Shown here: positions 1-7,051 of the stretch, in pieces
How the letters are laid out: every line of letters begins with the position of its first letter
How positions within the stretch are numbered: the stretch's first letter is position 1
Assembly: GCF_001514285.1 (NCBI RefSeq)
Contig: NZ_KQ949023.1
Span: 1,317,139-1,381,138 of the forward strand
Length of the DNA stretch: 64,000 bases
Source: Streptomyces sp. DSM 15324
GTDB taxonomy: Bacteria; Actinomycetota; Actinomycetes; Streptomycetales; Streptomycetaceae
Direction of reading: 5' to 3'
Position numbers and translations under genes: made by a program
The notes under the pieces: generated by a model
What the model saw: the letters and a program-made list of their open reading frames with translations, nothing else
What the model was told of the DNA's origin: nothing
Database searches by the model: none

Positions 1-125
1 AAGGTGAGCCGGGCCAGCCGGGCCCCCACCGAGGGGATCAGCCCCATCGGGCTCGCCAGGATCTCGCCGCCGCCCCGCCAGGCCTCGGCGCAGGCGATCA
101 CGCAGTACTCGGCGCGCGTGGTCAT
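1..125 (-). CDS. ipdB: CoA-transferase beta subunit, IpdB-like (partial)
   Basis: Only the N-terminal 41 codons are in the window; the gene runs off the left edge. The visible peptide starts MTTRAEYCVIACAEAW and continues GEILASPMGLIPSVGARLA, which fits the start of beta subunits of family I CoA-transferases of the IpdB type. In mycobacteria IpdAB opens the last steroid ring (COCHEA-CoA) during cholesterol ring C/D breakdown. Its ATG overlaps the stop of the upstream alpha-subunit gene by four bases (ATGA), so the two subunits are translationally coupled. The steroid role rests on the neighbours (alpha subunit, EchA20-like hydratase, two SDRs) and is inferred. Confidence 0.7.
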   Translation of the reverse strand, partial: MTTRAEYCVIACAEAWRGGGEILASPMGLIPSVGARLARLT

Positions 126-958
126 GCGTCCTCCTCGACGGCCGCCCGGTACGCCGCCTCGTCCCCGGCCAGGTACCGGGCCGCGAACTCCGCCCACGGC
201 GTGCTCGCGTACCGCTTCTGGAACGCCTCGTCCCGGCCGTAGTCGGGCGCGCAGGACGTGAAGTGCGCGCCGCCGGGCACCTCCACCACCCCCGTCACCA
301 CGTGCCGCTTGATCAGCAGCGTCTGCGGCGGCGCCGCCTTCGTCAGCTCGGCCGTGTCGACGATCCGCTCGCAGGACAGGTACGCGGTGTCCGCCGCCGC
401 GCAGAACAGGTCGTCGAAGTAGGGGTCCGGGCCCAGGTACTGCCCGTTGCCCAGCCGGTCGGCCCGGTTGACGTGCACCAGGGCCGCGTCCAGCCGCAGG
501 GCGGGCATCGCGACGAACGTCTCCCCGTCGTCGTACGGCGAGGTCACCGTCCGCAGCGAGGGGTTGACCCGCATCACGTCCGAACCGATCCCCGCCCGCA
601 CCGGCAGGAACGGCAGCCGGTTGGCGGCGGCCCGCAGCCCCCACAGGAACATCGCCTCGTCCACCTCCATGAGTTCGAACGCACCGCGCTCACGGGCCGC
701 GCGGTAGTGCGGTTCGAGGGGGATGGAGTCGAGGGTGGCGAACGCGGCGACCAGCTTGCGGATCCGGCCGGCCGCCGCCAGCATGCCGACGTCCGGGCCG
801 CCGTACGACACCACGGTCAGATCGGTCACCCCGGACCGCAGCAGGGCCCGCACCAGGGCCATCGGCTTGCGGCGCGAGCCCCAGCCGCCGATGCCGAGGG
901 TCATGCCGCTCTCCAGCCGGGAGACCGCCTCCTCGGCCGTCATCGTCTTGTCGCTCAC
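122..958 (-). CDS. ipdA: CoA-transferase alpha subunit, IpdA-like
   Basis: A 278-residue protein with the glycine-rich GIGGWGSRRKPMALVRALL segment near residues 22-40 and the overall length of CoA-transferase alpha subunits. It should form a heteromer with the beta subunit encoded immediately downstream. In the actinobacterial steroid (HIP) pathway the IpdA/IpdB pair performs hydrolytic ring D opening rather than CoA transfer. The gene abuts the upstream hydratase: its ATG lies at 956-958 and the hydratase stop begins at 959. The gene order echA20-ipdA-ipdB matches the mycobacterial KstR2 regulon as I remember it. A generic 3-oxoacid CoA-transferase is the alternative. Confidence 0.75.
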   Translation of the reverse strand: MSDKTMTAEEAVSRLESGMTLGIGGWGSRRKPMALVRALLRSGVTDLTVVSYGGPDVGMLAAAGRIRKLVAAFATLDSIPLEPHYRAARERGAFELMEVDEAMFLWGLRAAANRLPFLPVRAGIGSDVMRVNPSLRTVTSPYDDGETFVAMPALRLDAALVHVNRADRLGNGQYLGPDPYFDDLFCAAADTAYLSCERIVDTAELTKAAPPQTLLIKRHVVTGVVEVPGGAHFTSCAPDYGRDEAFQKRYASTPWAEFAARYLAGDEAAYRAAVEEDA

Positions 959-1702
959 CTACCCGCGCTCCTTCCCGAACGTGTCCCGGACCCGGTCGGC
1001 CACCCCCGAGACGCTCGCCTCGAACGTGAACCCCTGCTCGAAGCGGTAGCTGCGCCGCACGTCGACCGGGTCGATGCCGTTGAGGGCCGCCTTCGCCAGC
1101 CGCAGCAGCTCCCCGTCCTTGGCGGCGATCTCCCTCGCCACCTCCAGCGCGGCCGCGCGCAGCCCCTGGCGCCGGACCACCCGCCACACCGAGCCGTGCG
1201 CGAGCAGCTCGGCCGCGGTGACCGTGCGCGAGGTGAAGTACAGGGCGCGCATCAGGTGCTGGGGGACCAGCCGGGCCAGATGGGTCGCCGCGCCGAGCGC
1301 GCCCCGGTCCAGCTCCGGCAGCCCGAACACCGCGTCCTCGCTCGCCACGACCAGGTCGGCGTTGCCGGCGAGTCCGACGCCGCCGCCCAGACAGAAGCCG
1401 TGCACCGCCGCGACCACCGGGACCTCGCACTCGTACACCGCCGCGAACGCCTCGAAGCAGCCGCGGTTGACGCCCACGAGCGCGCCCGGCCCCTGCTTCT
1501 GCAGCTCCTTGATGTCCACGCCCGCGTTGAACCCCCGCCCCTCGGCGGCCAGCACCACACACCGGGTGCCCCGGTCGCGGCCGGCCGCGCGCACCGCGTC
1601 GGCCAGCGCGAACCAGCCGCTCACCGGCAGCGCGTTGACCGGTGGGACGTCGACGGTGACCACGGAAATCCCCTTTTCGGGGGACGAGGTGGAGACACCC
1701 AT
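959..1702 (-). CDS. echA20: Enoyl-CoA hydratase/isomerase family protein, EchA20-like
   Basis: A crotonase-fold protein of 247 residues. The oxyanion-hole motifs are visible: GFNAGVDIKEL at about residues 57-67 and GFCLGGGVGLAGNADLV at about residues 102-118. It is first in a leftward operon with the two CoA-transferase subunits. In the HIP pathway EchA20 is the ring-opening crotonase acting just before IpdAB, which fits this position. The ATG at 1702 has no good ribosome-binding site at normal distance; an AAAGG at 1719-1723 sits 16 bases upstream, so initiation may be weak or the start may differ slightly. The gene diverges from the SDR genes across a 54-base spacer carrying symmetric repeats. 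Confidence 0.75.
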   Translation of the reverse strand: MGVSTSSPEKGISVVTVDVPPVNALPVSGWFALADAVRAAGRDRGTRCVVLAAEGRGFNAGVDIKELQKQGPGALVGVNRGCFEAFAAVYECEVPVVAAVHGFCLGGGVGLAGNADLVVASEDAVFGLPELDRGALGAATHLARLVPQHLMRALYFTSRTVTAAELLAHGSVWRVVRRQGLRAAALEVAREIAAKDGELLRLAKAALNGIDPVDVRRSYRFEQGFTFEASVSGVADRVRDTFGKERG

Positions 1703-1712
1703 GGAAGCATCA

Positions 1713-1751
1713 GCTACCTTTCCACCAAACGTTTGTTAGGTGAAAGGTAGC
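1713..1751. promoter_or_regulatory. Symmetric operator region between divergent steroid-type operons
   Basis: The spacer contains the perfect 10-bp palindrome CAAACGTTTG (1726-1735), flanked by a perfect 9-bp inverted repeat GCTACCTTT (1713-1721) / AAAGGTAGC (1743-1751). The centre resembles a TetR-family operator. KstR2 (TetR family) controls the equivalent divergent genes in mycobacteria, but the published KstR2 box as I recall it (AnCAAGnnCTTGnT) is not an exact match. The outer arms double as Shine-Dalgarno-like sequences for both directions. Operator function is inferred. Confidence 0.5.
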
Positions 1752-1756
1752 AGCGA

Positions 1757-2524
1757 ATGGAGCTGGACGGGAAGGTCGCCGTCGTCACGGGCGGCACCCG
1801 GGGCGTGGGCGCCGGCATCGCGCGCTCCTTCGCGCGCGCGGGCGCCGAGGTGCTGGTCGTCGCCCGCCGCCCCCCGGAAGTCCCGCTGCCCAGGACCGAG
1901 TTCACGGCCCTGGACGTGCGGGATGCGCACGCCGTACGGGAGTTCTTCGCCGGGCTGCCCCGGTGCGACGTGCTGGTCAACAACGCGGGCGGCGCGCCCT
2001 ACCGCCCGCTCGCCGACGCCCCGGCCGAACGCCACGCGCGCGTGGTCGAACTCAACCTGCTCGCCCCGCTGACCGTGTCCCTCGCCGCCCACGCGCACCT
2101 GAGGCGGGCCGGCGGCGCGGTGGTGATGATCGGCAGTGTCAGCGGCAGCCGCCCCTCGCCGGGCTCCGCGGCCTACGGCGCCGCCAAGGCCGGCCTGGAG
2201 CACCTCGCCCGCTCGATGGCCGTCGAGTGGGCCCCGCAGGTGCGGGTCAACACCCTGGTGGTCGGCATGGTCCACACCGAACTGGCGCACCTGCACTACG
2301 GCGGCCCCGACGGCGTCGCGGGCGTCTCGCGCACGGTCCCGCTCGGCCGGCTCGCCCAGCCCGCCGACGTGGGCGCGGCGGCCGTCTTCCTCGCCTCCGA
2401 CGCGGCCGCGTACATCAGCGGGGCGAGTCTGCTCGTGCACGGGGGAGGGGAGCGCCCCGCGTTCCTCGACGCCGCGACGGCCAACAAGGACAGCCACGGC
2501 AACCAGGACAGGAAGGAGGCCTGA
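1757..2524 (+). CDS. SDR family oxidoreductase (steroid-locus type)
   Basis: A classical short-chain dehydrogenase of 255 residues. The NAD(P)-binding motif TGGTRGVGAG is near residues 10-19, NNAGG near 74-78, the catalytic serine lies in SVSGS, and the YxxxK pair is in AAYGAAKAG. ATG 1757 is preceded by AAAGG (1743-1747) at good spacing. It diverges from the EchA20/IpdAB operon and is followed by a second SDR with the next ATG two bases after its stop. Two tandem SDRs at this place are also found in the mycobacterial KstR2 regulon (Rv3549c/Rv3548c from memory), so oxidation of a hydroxyl on a steroid-derived CoA ester is the likely job. Exact substrate unknown. Confidence 0.8.
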   Translation: MELDGKVAVVTGGTRGVGAGIARSFARAGAEVLVVARRPPEVPLPRTEFTALDVRDAHAVREFFAGLPRCDVLVNNAGGAPYRPLADAPAERHARVVELNLLAPLTVSLAAHAHLRRAGGAVVMIGSVSGSRPSPGSAAYGAAKAGLEHLARSMAVEWAPQVRVNTLVVGMVHTELAHLHYGGPDGVAGVSRTVPLGRLAQPADVGAAAVFLASDAAAYISGASLLVHGGGERPAFLDAATANKDSHGNQDRKEA

Positions 2525-2525
2525 G

Positions 2526-3431
2526 ATGGCAGCACTCTGCGACGGCCGGGTGGTCGTCGTCACCGGCGCGGGACGCGGCCTCGGGCGGGCGCACGCGCGC
2601 GCGTTCGCGGCCGAGGGCGCCCGCGTCGTCGTCAACGACCTGGGCGTCGGCCCGGACGGCGCGCCCGGACCCGGCAGCCCGGCCGGACAGGTGGTGGCGG
2701 AGATCCGCGCGGCGGGCGGCGAGGCGGTCGCCCACGGCGGCGACATCGCCACGTCCGAGGGCGCCGCCTCCCTGATCGCCACCGCCCTTCAGACGTACGG
2801 CCGGCTCGACACCCTCGTCAACAACGCGGGCTTCCTGCGCGACCGGATGCTGGTCAACCTGGACGAGGACGACTTCGACGCCGTCCTGCGCGTCCACCTC
2901 AAGGGCCACTTCCTGCCGCTGCGGCACGCCGCCGCGCACTGGCGCGCCGAGGCCAAAGCGGGGCGCGCTCCCGTCGCCCGGATCGTCAACACCGGCAGCG
3001 GGGCGGGGCTGCTGGGCTCGGTCGGGCAGGGCAACTACAGCGCGGCGAAGGCCGGGATCGTCGGTCTGACCCTGGTCGCCGCCGCCGAACTCGCCCGCTA
3101 CGGCGTCCAGGTCAACGCGATCGCGCCGGCCGCCCGCACCCGGATGACGGAACGGACCTTCGCCGAGACCATGGCGGCCCCCGCGTCCGGCTTCGACGCC
3201 ATGGCCCCGGAGAACGTCTCGCCGCTCGTGGTCTGGCTGGGCTCCGCCGCGAGCGCGGGGGTCACCGGCCGGGTCTTCGAGGCGGAGGCCGGCCGGATCA
3301 CCGTGATGGAGGGCTGGCGTCCGGGTCCCACGGCGGACAAGGGGGCGCGCTGGAGCCCGGCGGAGGCGGGGGAGGCCGTGCAGAAGCTGCTGGCGGCGGC
3401 CGAGCCGCCCGGCGCCGTGTACGGGGCGTAG
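2526..3431 (+). CDS. SDR family oxidoreductase, second of a tandem pair
   Basis: A 301-residue SDR beginning MAALCDGRVVVVTGAGRG. The dinucleotide motif TGAGRGLGRAHA is followed by VVNDLGVG, as in the longer SDRs related to multifunctional hydroxyacyl-CoA dehydrogenases; NNAG and the YSAAK active site are present. I chose ATG 2526 because it starts just before the cofactor motif and is preceded by GGAGG of the upstream gene's last codons (TGA then ATG), giving tight coupling. Same operon as the preceding SDR. Probably an acyl-CoA or steroid-side-chain hydroxyl dehydrogenase; substrate not determinable from sequence alone. It converges on the marR gene with 7 bases between the stops. Confidence 0.8.
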   Translation: MAALCDGRVVVVTGAGRGLGRAHARAFAAEGARVVVNDLGVGPDGAPGPGSPAGQVVAEIRAAGGEAVAHGGDIATSEGAASLIATALQTYGRLDTLVNNAGFLRDRMLVNLDEDDFDAVLRVHLKGHFLPLRHAAAHWRAEAKAGRAPVARIVNTGSGAGLLGSVGQGNYSAAKAGIVGLTLVAAAELARYGVQVNAIAPAARTRMTERTFAETMAAPASGFDAMAPENVSPLVVWLGSAASAGVTGRVFEAEAGRITVMEGWRPGPTADKGARWSPAEAGEAVQKLLAAAEPPGAVYGA

Positions 3432-3438
3432 CGCGGAC

Positions 3439-3900
3439 TCAGCCGGTGAGCCGGGCCGTCGCCCGGCTCTGGGCCTCCGTCATCACCTCCAGGAACCGGT
3501 TCACCGTCTCCAGCTCCTGCGCGTCGAACTCCTCGCACGCCCGGACGATGTCACGGGCCCACTCCTCGAAGAACACCGCGAGCTCGGCGAGCTTGGCCTC
3601 GTTGAGCTCGACGAGCACGCGCCGCTTGTCCGTGGGGTGCCTGACCCGGCGGACGAACCCCTTGGCCTCGAGGCGGTCCAGCATGCCGGTGACGGAGGCC
3701 GGGGCCAGACCGGTGTGCTCGGCCAGGTCCTTCGCGGTGAGCGGGCCCCGTCGCTGGAGGACGTCGAGGGTCTTCTCCTCCGTGGCGTTCAGTCCCTGCT
3801 TCGCCGCGATCGCCGAGTGGAACATCACCGTGACCGTGCTGTGCTGCCGGCCCACGGTCATCAGGCGTTCCAGGGCGGCGGCCCGTCGTTCGTCGGTCAT
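3439..3900 (-). CDS. MarR family transcriptional regulator
   Basis: A 153-residue winged-helix regulator. LTAKDLAEHTGLAPASVTGMLDRLEAKGFVRR is the HTH with recognition helix, followed by the wing HPTDKRRVLVELNEAK, the usual MarR signature. It diverges from a DHA2 MFS transporter, so it most likely represses that pump and itself, with release on binding a toxic ligand. The intergenic region between the two ATGs is a large near-palindrome that would let dimers bind symmetrically with respect to both promoters. Ligand unknown. Confidence 0.9.
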   Translation of the reverse strand: MTDERRAAALERLMTVGRQHSTVTVMFHSAIAAKQGLNATEEKTLDVLQRRGPLTAKDLAEHTGLAPASVTGMLDRLEAKGFVRRVRHPTDKRRVLVELNEAKLAELAVFFEEWARDIVRACEEFDAQELETVNRFLEVMTEAQSRATARLTG

Positions 3901-3917
3901 GGGGCCAGGCTAACAAA

Positions 3918-3993
3918 TATTTCGTTCGGACGAACTAACGACTTGCGCGGACAGAGCTGTCGGTGCAAGTCTTTCGTTAGGTCGAACGAAATA
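3918..3993. promoter_or_regulatory. 76-bp near-palindrome (MarR operator/promoter region)
   Basis: The whole marR/MFS spacer folds around one centre at 3955/3956. Each 38-base arm matches the reverse complement of the other at 30 positions. The outer 11 bases are identical (CGAACGAAATA reading outward on each side), as are GCAAGTC (3965-3971, mirrored at 3940-3946) and the core ACAGAGCTGT. Smaller palindromes sit inside each arm: GTTCG-GA-CGAAC at 3924-3935, and TTTCGTT/AACGAAA at 3972-3991. This suggests two MarR dimer sites in mirror orientation, one per promoter. Confidence 0.7.
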
Positions 3994-4019
3994 AATCGCA
4001 CCCCGAACGGGAGACAGCC

Positions 4020-5453
4020 ATGACCGCCCCTCTCACCGCACCCCCCACCCTCGCGCCCGAGCCCCACCCGCACCGCTGGGCCGCCGCCGCCGTCATGATG
4101 GTCGCCGCCCTGATGGACCTCGTCGACACCACCATCGTCAACGTCGCGATCCCCTCCATCGCCCGCGACCTGCACGCCTCCGACGGCGCCCTGCAGTGGA
4201 CCGTCTCCGCCTACCTCCTCGGCTTCGCCGCCGCCCTGATCGTCTCCGGCCACCTCGGCGACCGCTACGGACGCCGCACCCTCTTCCTCGTCGGCACCGC
4301 CGGCTTCGGCCTGGCCAGCCTCGCCTGCGGGATCGCCCAGACCCCCGGCCAGCTGATCGCCGCCCGCGCCGTCCAGGGCGTCCTCGCCGCCGTCCTCGTC
4401 CCCCAGGTCATCGGCTCCTTCCGCACCCTCTTCCAAGGCCGCGAACGCGGCGCCGCCTTCGGGATGTACGGCGCCGTCGCGGGCTTCGCCTCCGCCGTCG
4501 GACTGCTGCTCGGCGGCGTGCTCACCGACGCCGACCTCTTCGGCTGGGGCTGGCGCTCGGTGTTCCTCGTGAACGTCCCCGTCGCCCTGCTCACCCTCGT
4601 CGCCGGCGCACTCCTCGTCCCCGCCACCCGCGAACGCTCCGCGGGCCGCCCCGACGCCCTCGGCAGCCTCGTCCTGGCCGCCGCCCTCGTCGCCATCGTG
4701 CTGCCCCTCGTCCAGGGACGCGAGAACGGCTGGCCGCTGTGGGGCTGGATCTGCCTGACCGCCGGCGTGCTCACCGTCACCGGCCTCGGCGTGTTCCAGG
4801 CCCGGCGGCACCCCACCACCACCGTGCCCCTCCTCCCGGCCCGCGCCTTCCGGCTCCCCGCCTTCTCCGTCGGCGTCCTGGTCCAACTCCTCTTCTCCGT
4901 CGGCATGCAGGGCTTCTTCCTCGTCTTCGCCGTCTGGCTCCAGTCCGGCGAGGGCTACACCCCGATGCAGGCCGGCCTGCTCACCGTCGCCTTCTCCGCG
5001 GGCGGCTTCCTCACCGCCCCCGCCGCCGACACCCTCGCCGTACGCCACGGACGGCTCGTCCTGGCCGCCGGAGCCCTGCTCATGGCCGGGGGCTTCGGCT
5101 GGGTGTGGGCCGCCGTCGACCGCGCCGCCGACACCCACACCGGCGCCTGGCCCCTCGCCCCCGGCCTGGCCGTCGCCGGCGCCGGCCTCGGCTTCCTGGT
5201 CGTGCCCCTCGTCAACGTCGTCCTGTCCGCCGTACCCGCCGACCTCGCCGGCGGCGCCTCCGGCATCTTCTCCACCGCCCAGCAGTTCGGCGGCGCCCTC
5301 GGCGCGGCGATCCTCGGCACCGTGTTCTTCGGCCACACCGACCACGGGCTCACCGAGGCACTGGGCACCGCGATGCCCTGGGTGACCGGCGGATTCGTGA
5401 TCTGCGCGGCCCTGTGCACGGCACTGCCCCGCACGGCGATCTCCGGCACCTGA
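4020..5453 (+). CDS. MFS efflux transporter, DHA2 (EmrB/QacA) type
   Basis: A 477-residue integral membrane protein with about 14 hydrophobic segments. The MFS motif A is seen in GDRYGRRTLFLVG, the first helix carries the DHA2-style LMDLVDTTIVNVAIPSIARDL, and motif C-like glycine-rich GAVAGFASAVGLLLGG follows. This family exports drugs, dyes or antibiotics by proton antiport. GGGAG at 4009-4013 sits seven bases before ATG 4020. The divergent MarR gene and the near-palindrome between them indicate ligand-induced expression. Substrate unknown. Confidence 0.88.
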   Translation: MTAPLTAPPTLAPEPHPHRWAAAAVMMVAALMDLVDTTIVNVAIPSIARDLHASDGALQWTVSAYLLGFAAALIVSGHLGDRYGRRTLFLVGTAGFGLASLACGIAQTPGQLIAARAVQGVLAAVLVPQVIGSFRTLFQGRERGAAFGMYGAVAGFASAVGLLLGGVLTDADLFGWGWRSVFLVNVPVALLTLVAGALLVPATRERSAGRPDALGSLVLAAALVAIVLPLVQGRENGWPLWGWICLTAGVLTVTGLGVFQARRHPTTTVPLLPARAFRLPAFSVGVLVQLLFSVGMQGFFLVFAVWLQSGEGYTPMQAGLLTVAFSAGGFLTAPAADTLAVRHGRLVLAAGALLMAGGFGWVWAAVDRAADTHTGAWPLAPGLAVAGAGLGFLVVPLVNVVLSAVPADLAGGASGIFSTAQQFGGALGAAILGTVFFGHTDHGLTEALGTAMPWVTGGFVICAALCTALPRTAISGT

Positions 5454-5474
5454 CCGGCCCGCACCACCCCTAGG

Positions 5475-5564
5475 AGGGCGTGTTTCGAAAGTCCCGTCTG
5501 CCCGGCGGCAGACGCCGCCGGGCCTGCCCTTCGGGCAGACGACGCTACTTTCGAAACGCGCCCT
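5475..5564. repeat. Compound palindromic element (MITE-like), possible bidirectional terminator
   Basis: An outer stem of 17 matches over 18 positions (AGGGCGTGTTTCGAAAGT at 5475-5492 with ACTTTCGAAACGCGCCCT at 5547-5564) encloses two further perfect hairpins: CCCGGCGGC/GCCGCCGGG (5501-5522, loop AGAC) and CTGCCC/GGGCAG (5524-5538). The element fills the gap between two convergent genes, and its right end overlaps the stop codon of the metallopeptidase gene. It may act as a terminator, but the nested structure looks more like a mobile intergenic palindrome. A short similar piece, TTCGAAACACCCTCC, occurs at 30993-31007. Confidence 0.6.
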
Positions 5565-6474
5565 ACGTGTCGCACTCCAGGACCGTCCGGCACAGCCCGC
5601 ACCGCGCCCGGACCCGACCCCTCACGGGCACCCTGATCCGCTGATGACAGGTGGGGCAGGGAAACGTCACCCGCAACGGCCCCCGCGGATCCGGCGCGAA
5701 CGCGTACGGCGGATCCGCGGCCGACCCCGGCCGGCGCTCCTCGCCCTGCCCACGGCCCTGCGCGTGCCGCCGGTCCCGGGCGTACCGGCGGCGCCCCGCC
5801 CACCCCGCCGCCGTCAGCGGCGGCTGCCGCTCGTCGCCCAGCGCCCGCTCACGACCCCGCACATACGCCGCATATGCCTCGGCACTGGTGAACCACGCCG
5901 ACGGATCCTCCCCGAACACCAGCGACCGCTTCGCCAGCACGTACCCGAACTCCTCCGGGGTCAGATACCCCAGCTTCTGCGACGACGCCCCGTCCTCCCG
6001 GTAGGCGTCCAGCAGCAGCCAGCCCGCCCCCAGATACGTCGTCGCCGTGTCCGTGAGGATCTCGTTGGCCCGCGTCCCCGGGAACGACAGATCAAGCCGG
6101 TGCAGATACACATGCATGATCTCGTGCGCCAGCGCCGCCCCGATGTCCCGCCGATGCGTCCGGAAACGGTCGTTCAACTCGACGAAATACTCCGGCCCCG
6201 CCGCCAGCTCCACACTCGCCGCGTGCTCCATCTCCCGGAACGCCACCACCATCCGCGCGTCCGGCAGCCGATAATGCCGCACCAGCTCCCGCGCCACCCG
6301 CTGCGTCCCCAGATGCAGATCGTCGCCGTCGCAGAACGCCACGTCCACCGGCGGCACACTCACCGCGAACTGGTGGATCGTGTCGTACGACAACCTCCTG
6401 TACAACGCCGTGACGGCGTCCCGCACCGTCTCCAGATGCGGAAAACCGTGCTCGACCGGACCACCGTTGGCCAC
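5563..6474 (-). CDS. Putative zinc metallopeptidase with C-terminal zinc ribbon
   Basis: A 303-residue protein whose family I do not recognise by name. It has an HEIMH zinc-protease motif (residues 117-121, inside ALAHEIMHVYLH) and a downstream ANEILTD at about 136-142 that could supply the third ligand. An Arg/Gln-rich linker leads to a C-terminal four-cysteine ribbon (CPTC...CGLC) at about residues 279-300. No signal peptide or membrane segment is seen, so it should be cytoplasmic. I chose GTG 6474, which has a G-rich run upstream; longer in-frame starts read into sequence antisense to chorismate mutase. It diverges from chorismate mutase. SprT-like or ImmA-like domains are possible relatives. 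Confidence 0.65.
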   Translation of the reverse strand: MANGGPVEHGFPHLETVRDAVTALYRRLSYDTIHQFAVSVPPVDVAFCDGDDLHLGTQRVARELVRHYRLPDARMVVAFREMEHAASVELAAGPEYFVELNDRFRTHRRDIGAALAHEIMHVYLHRLDLSFPGTRANEILTDTATTYLGAGWLLLDAYREDGASSQKLGYLTPEEFGYVLAKRSLVFGEDPSAWFTSAEAYAAYVRGRERALGDERQPPLTAAGWAGRRRYARDRRHAQGRGQGEERRPGSAADPPYAFAPDPRGPLRVTFPCPTCHQRIRVPVRGRVRARCGLCRTVLECDT

Positions 6475-6559
6475 GCCCGCACCCCCAAGACGCCTGCACC
6501 CGATTCCACTGTACGGGCAGCACGGTGGCCCACACCGGCATGCCCTAGGGTGATCGCCC

Positions 6560-6910
6560 ATGACCACCCGCGACACCCCCGCAACCGGCACCGCAGACAT
6601 CGACCCCGCCGTCCGCGCCGAACTCGACCGGCTGCGTGACAGCATCGACAACATCGACGCGGCCGTCGTCCACATGCTCGCCGAACGCTTCAAAGCCACC
6701 CAGCAGGTCGGCCACCTCAAGGCCCGCCACCAGCTGCCCGCCGCCGACCCCGGCCGCGAGGCCCGCCAGATCGAGCGGCTGCGCACCCTCGCCGAGAACG
6801 CCAAGCTCGACCCCGCGTTCGCCGAGAAGTTCCTCAACTTCATCATCGCCGAGGTGATCCGCCACCACGAGCGCATCGCCGAGGACACCGCGGCCCCCAC
6901 GGCCGACTGA
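6560..6910 (+). CDS. Chorismate mutase (AroQ fold)
   Basis: A 116-residue, all-helical protein. LDRLRDSIDNIDAAVVHMLAERFKATQQVGHLKARHQLP is the first long helix of the AroQ class with its active-site arginine and lysine, and REARQIERLRTLAENAKLD...FLNFIIAEVIRHHERI completes the fold. It converts chorismate to prephenate for phenylalanine and tyrosine synthesis, as a dimer in the cytoplasm. AGGGTGA (6547-6553) precedes ATG 6560. It stands alone, with no linked shikimate genes, as is common for actinobacterial monofunctional mutases, which often depend on DAHP synthase for activity. Confidence 0.9.
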   Translation: MTTRDTPATGTADIDPAVRAELDRLRDSIDNIDAAVVHMLAERFKATQQVGHLKARHQLPAADPGREARQIERLRTLAENAKLDPAFAEKFLNFIIAEVIRHHERIAEDTAAPTAD

Positions 6911-7051
6911 CCGGCCCGCCCCGCCGACGGGATCCGGCCGGGCCCCGCCCCACCACGGGCGATGCCCGGCGCCTCCGGCGCGAGAAGGGACATTGGGCGC
7001 GTAACGATCCGCCCCTGTGCCCGGCCTGCGGCATCAGGCAGCATGTCGTTC

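Noticed and set aside
6962..7051. Longer N-terminus for aminopeptidase N starting at 6962
   Set aside because: The extra 30 residues are non-conserved and have no ribosome-binding site; the protein family starts at MSVLTRDEA.
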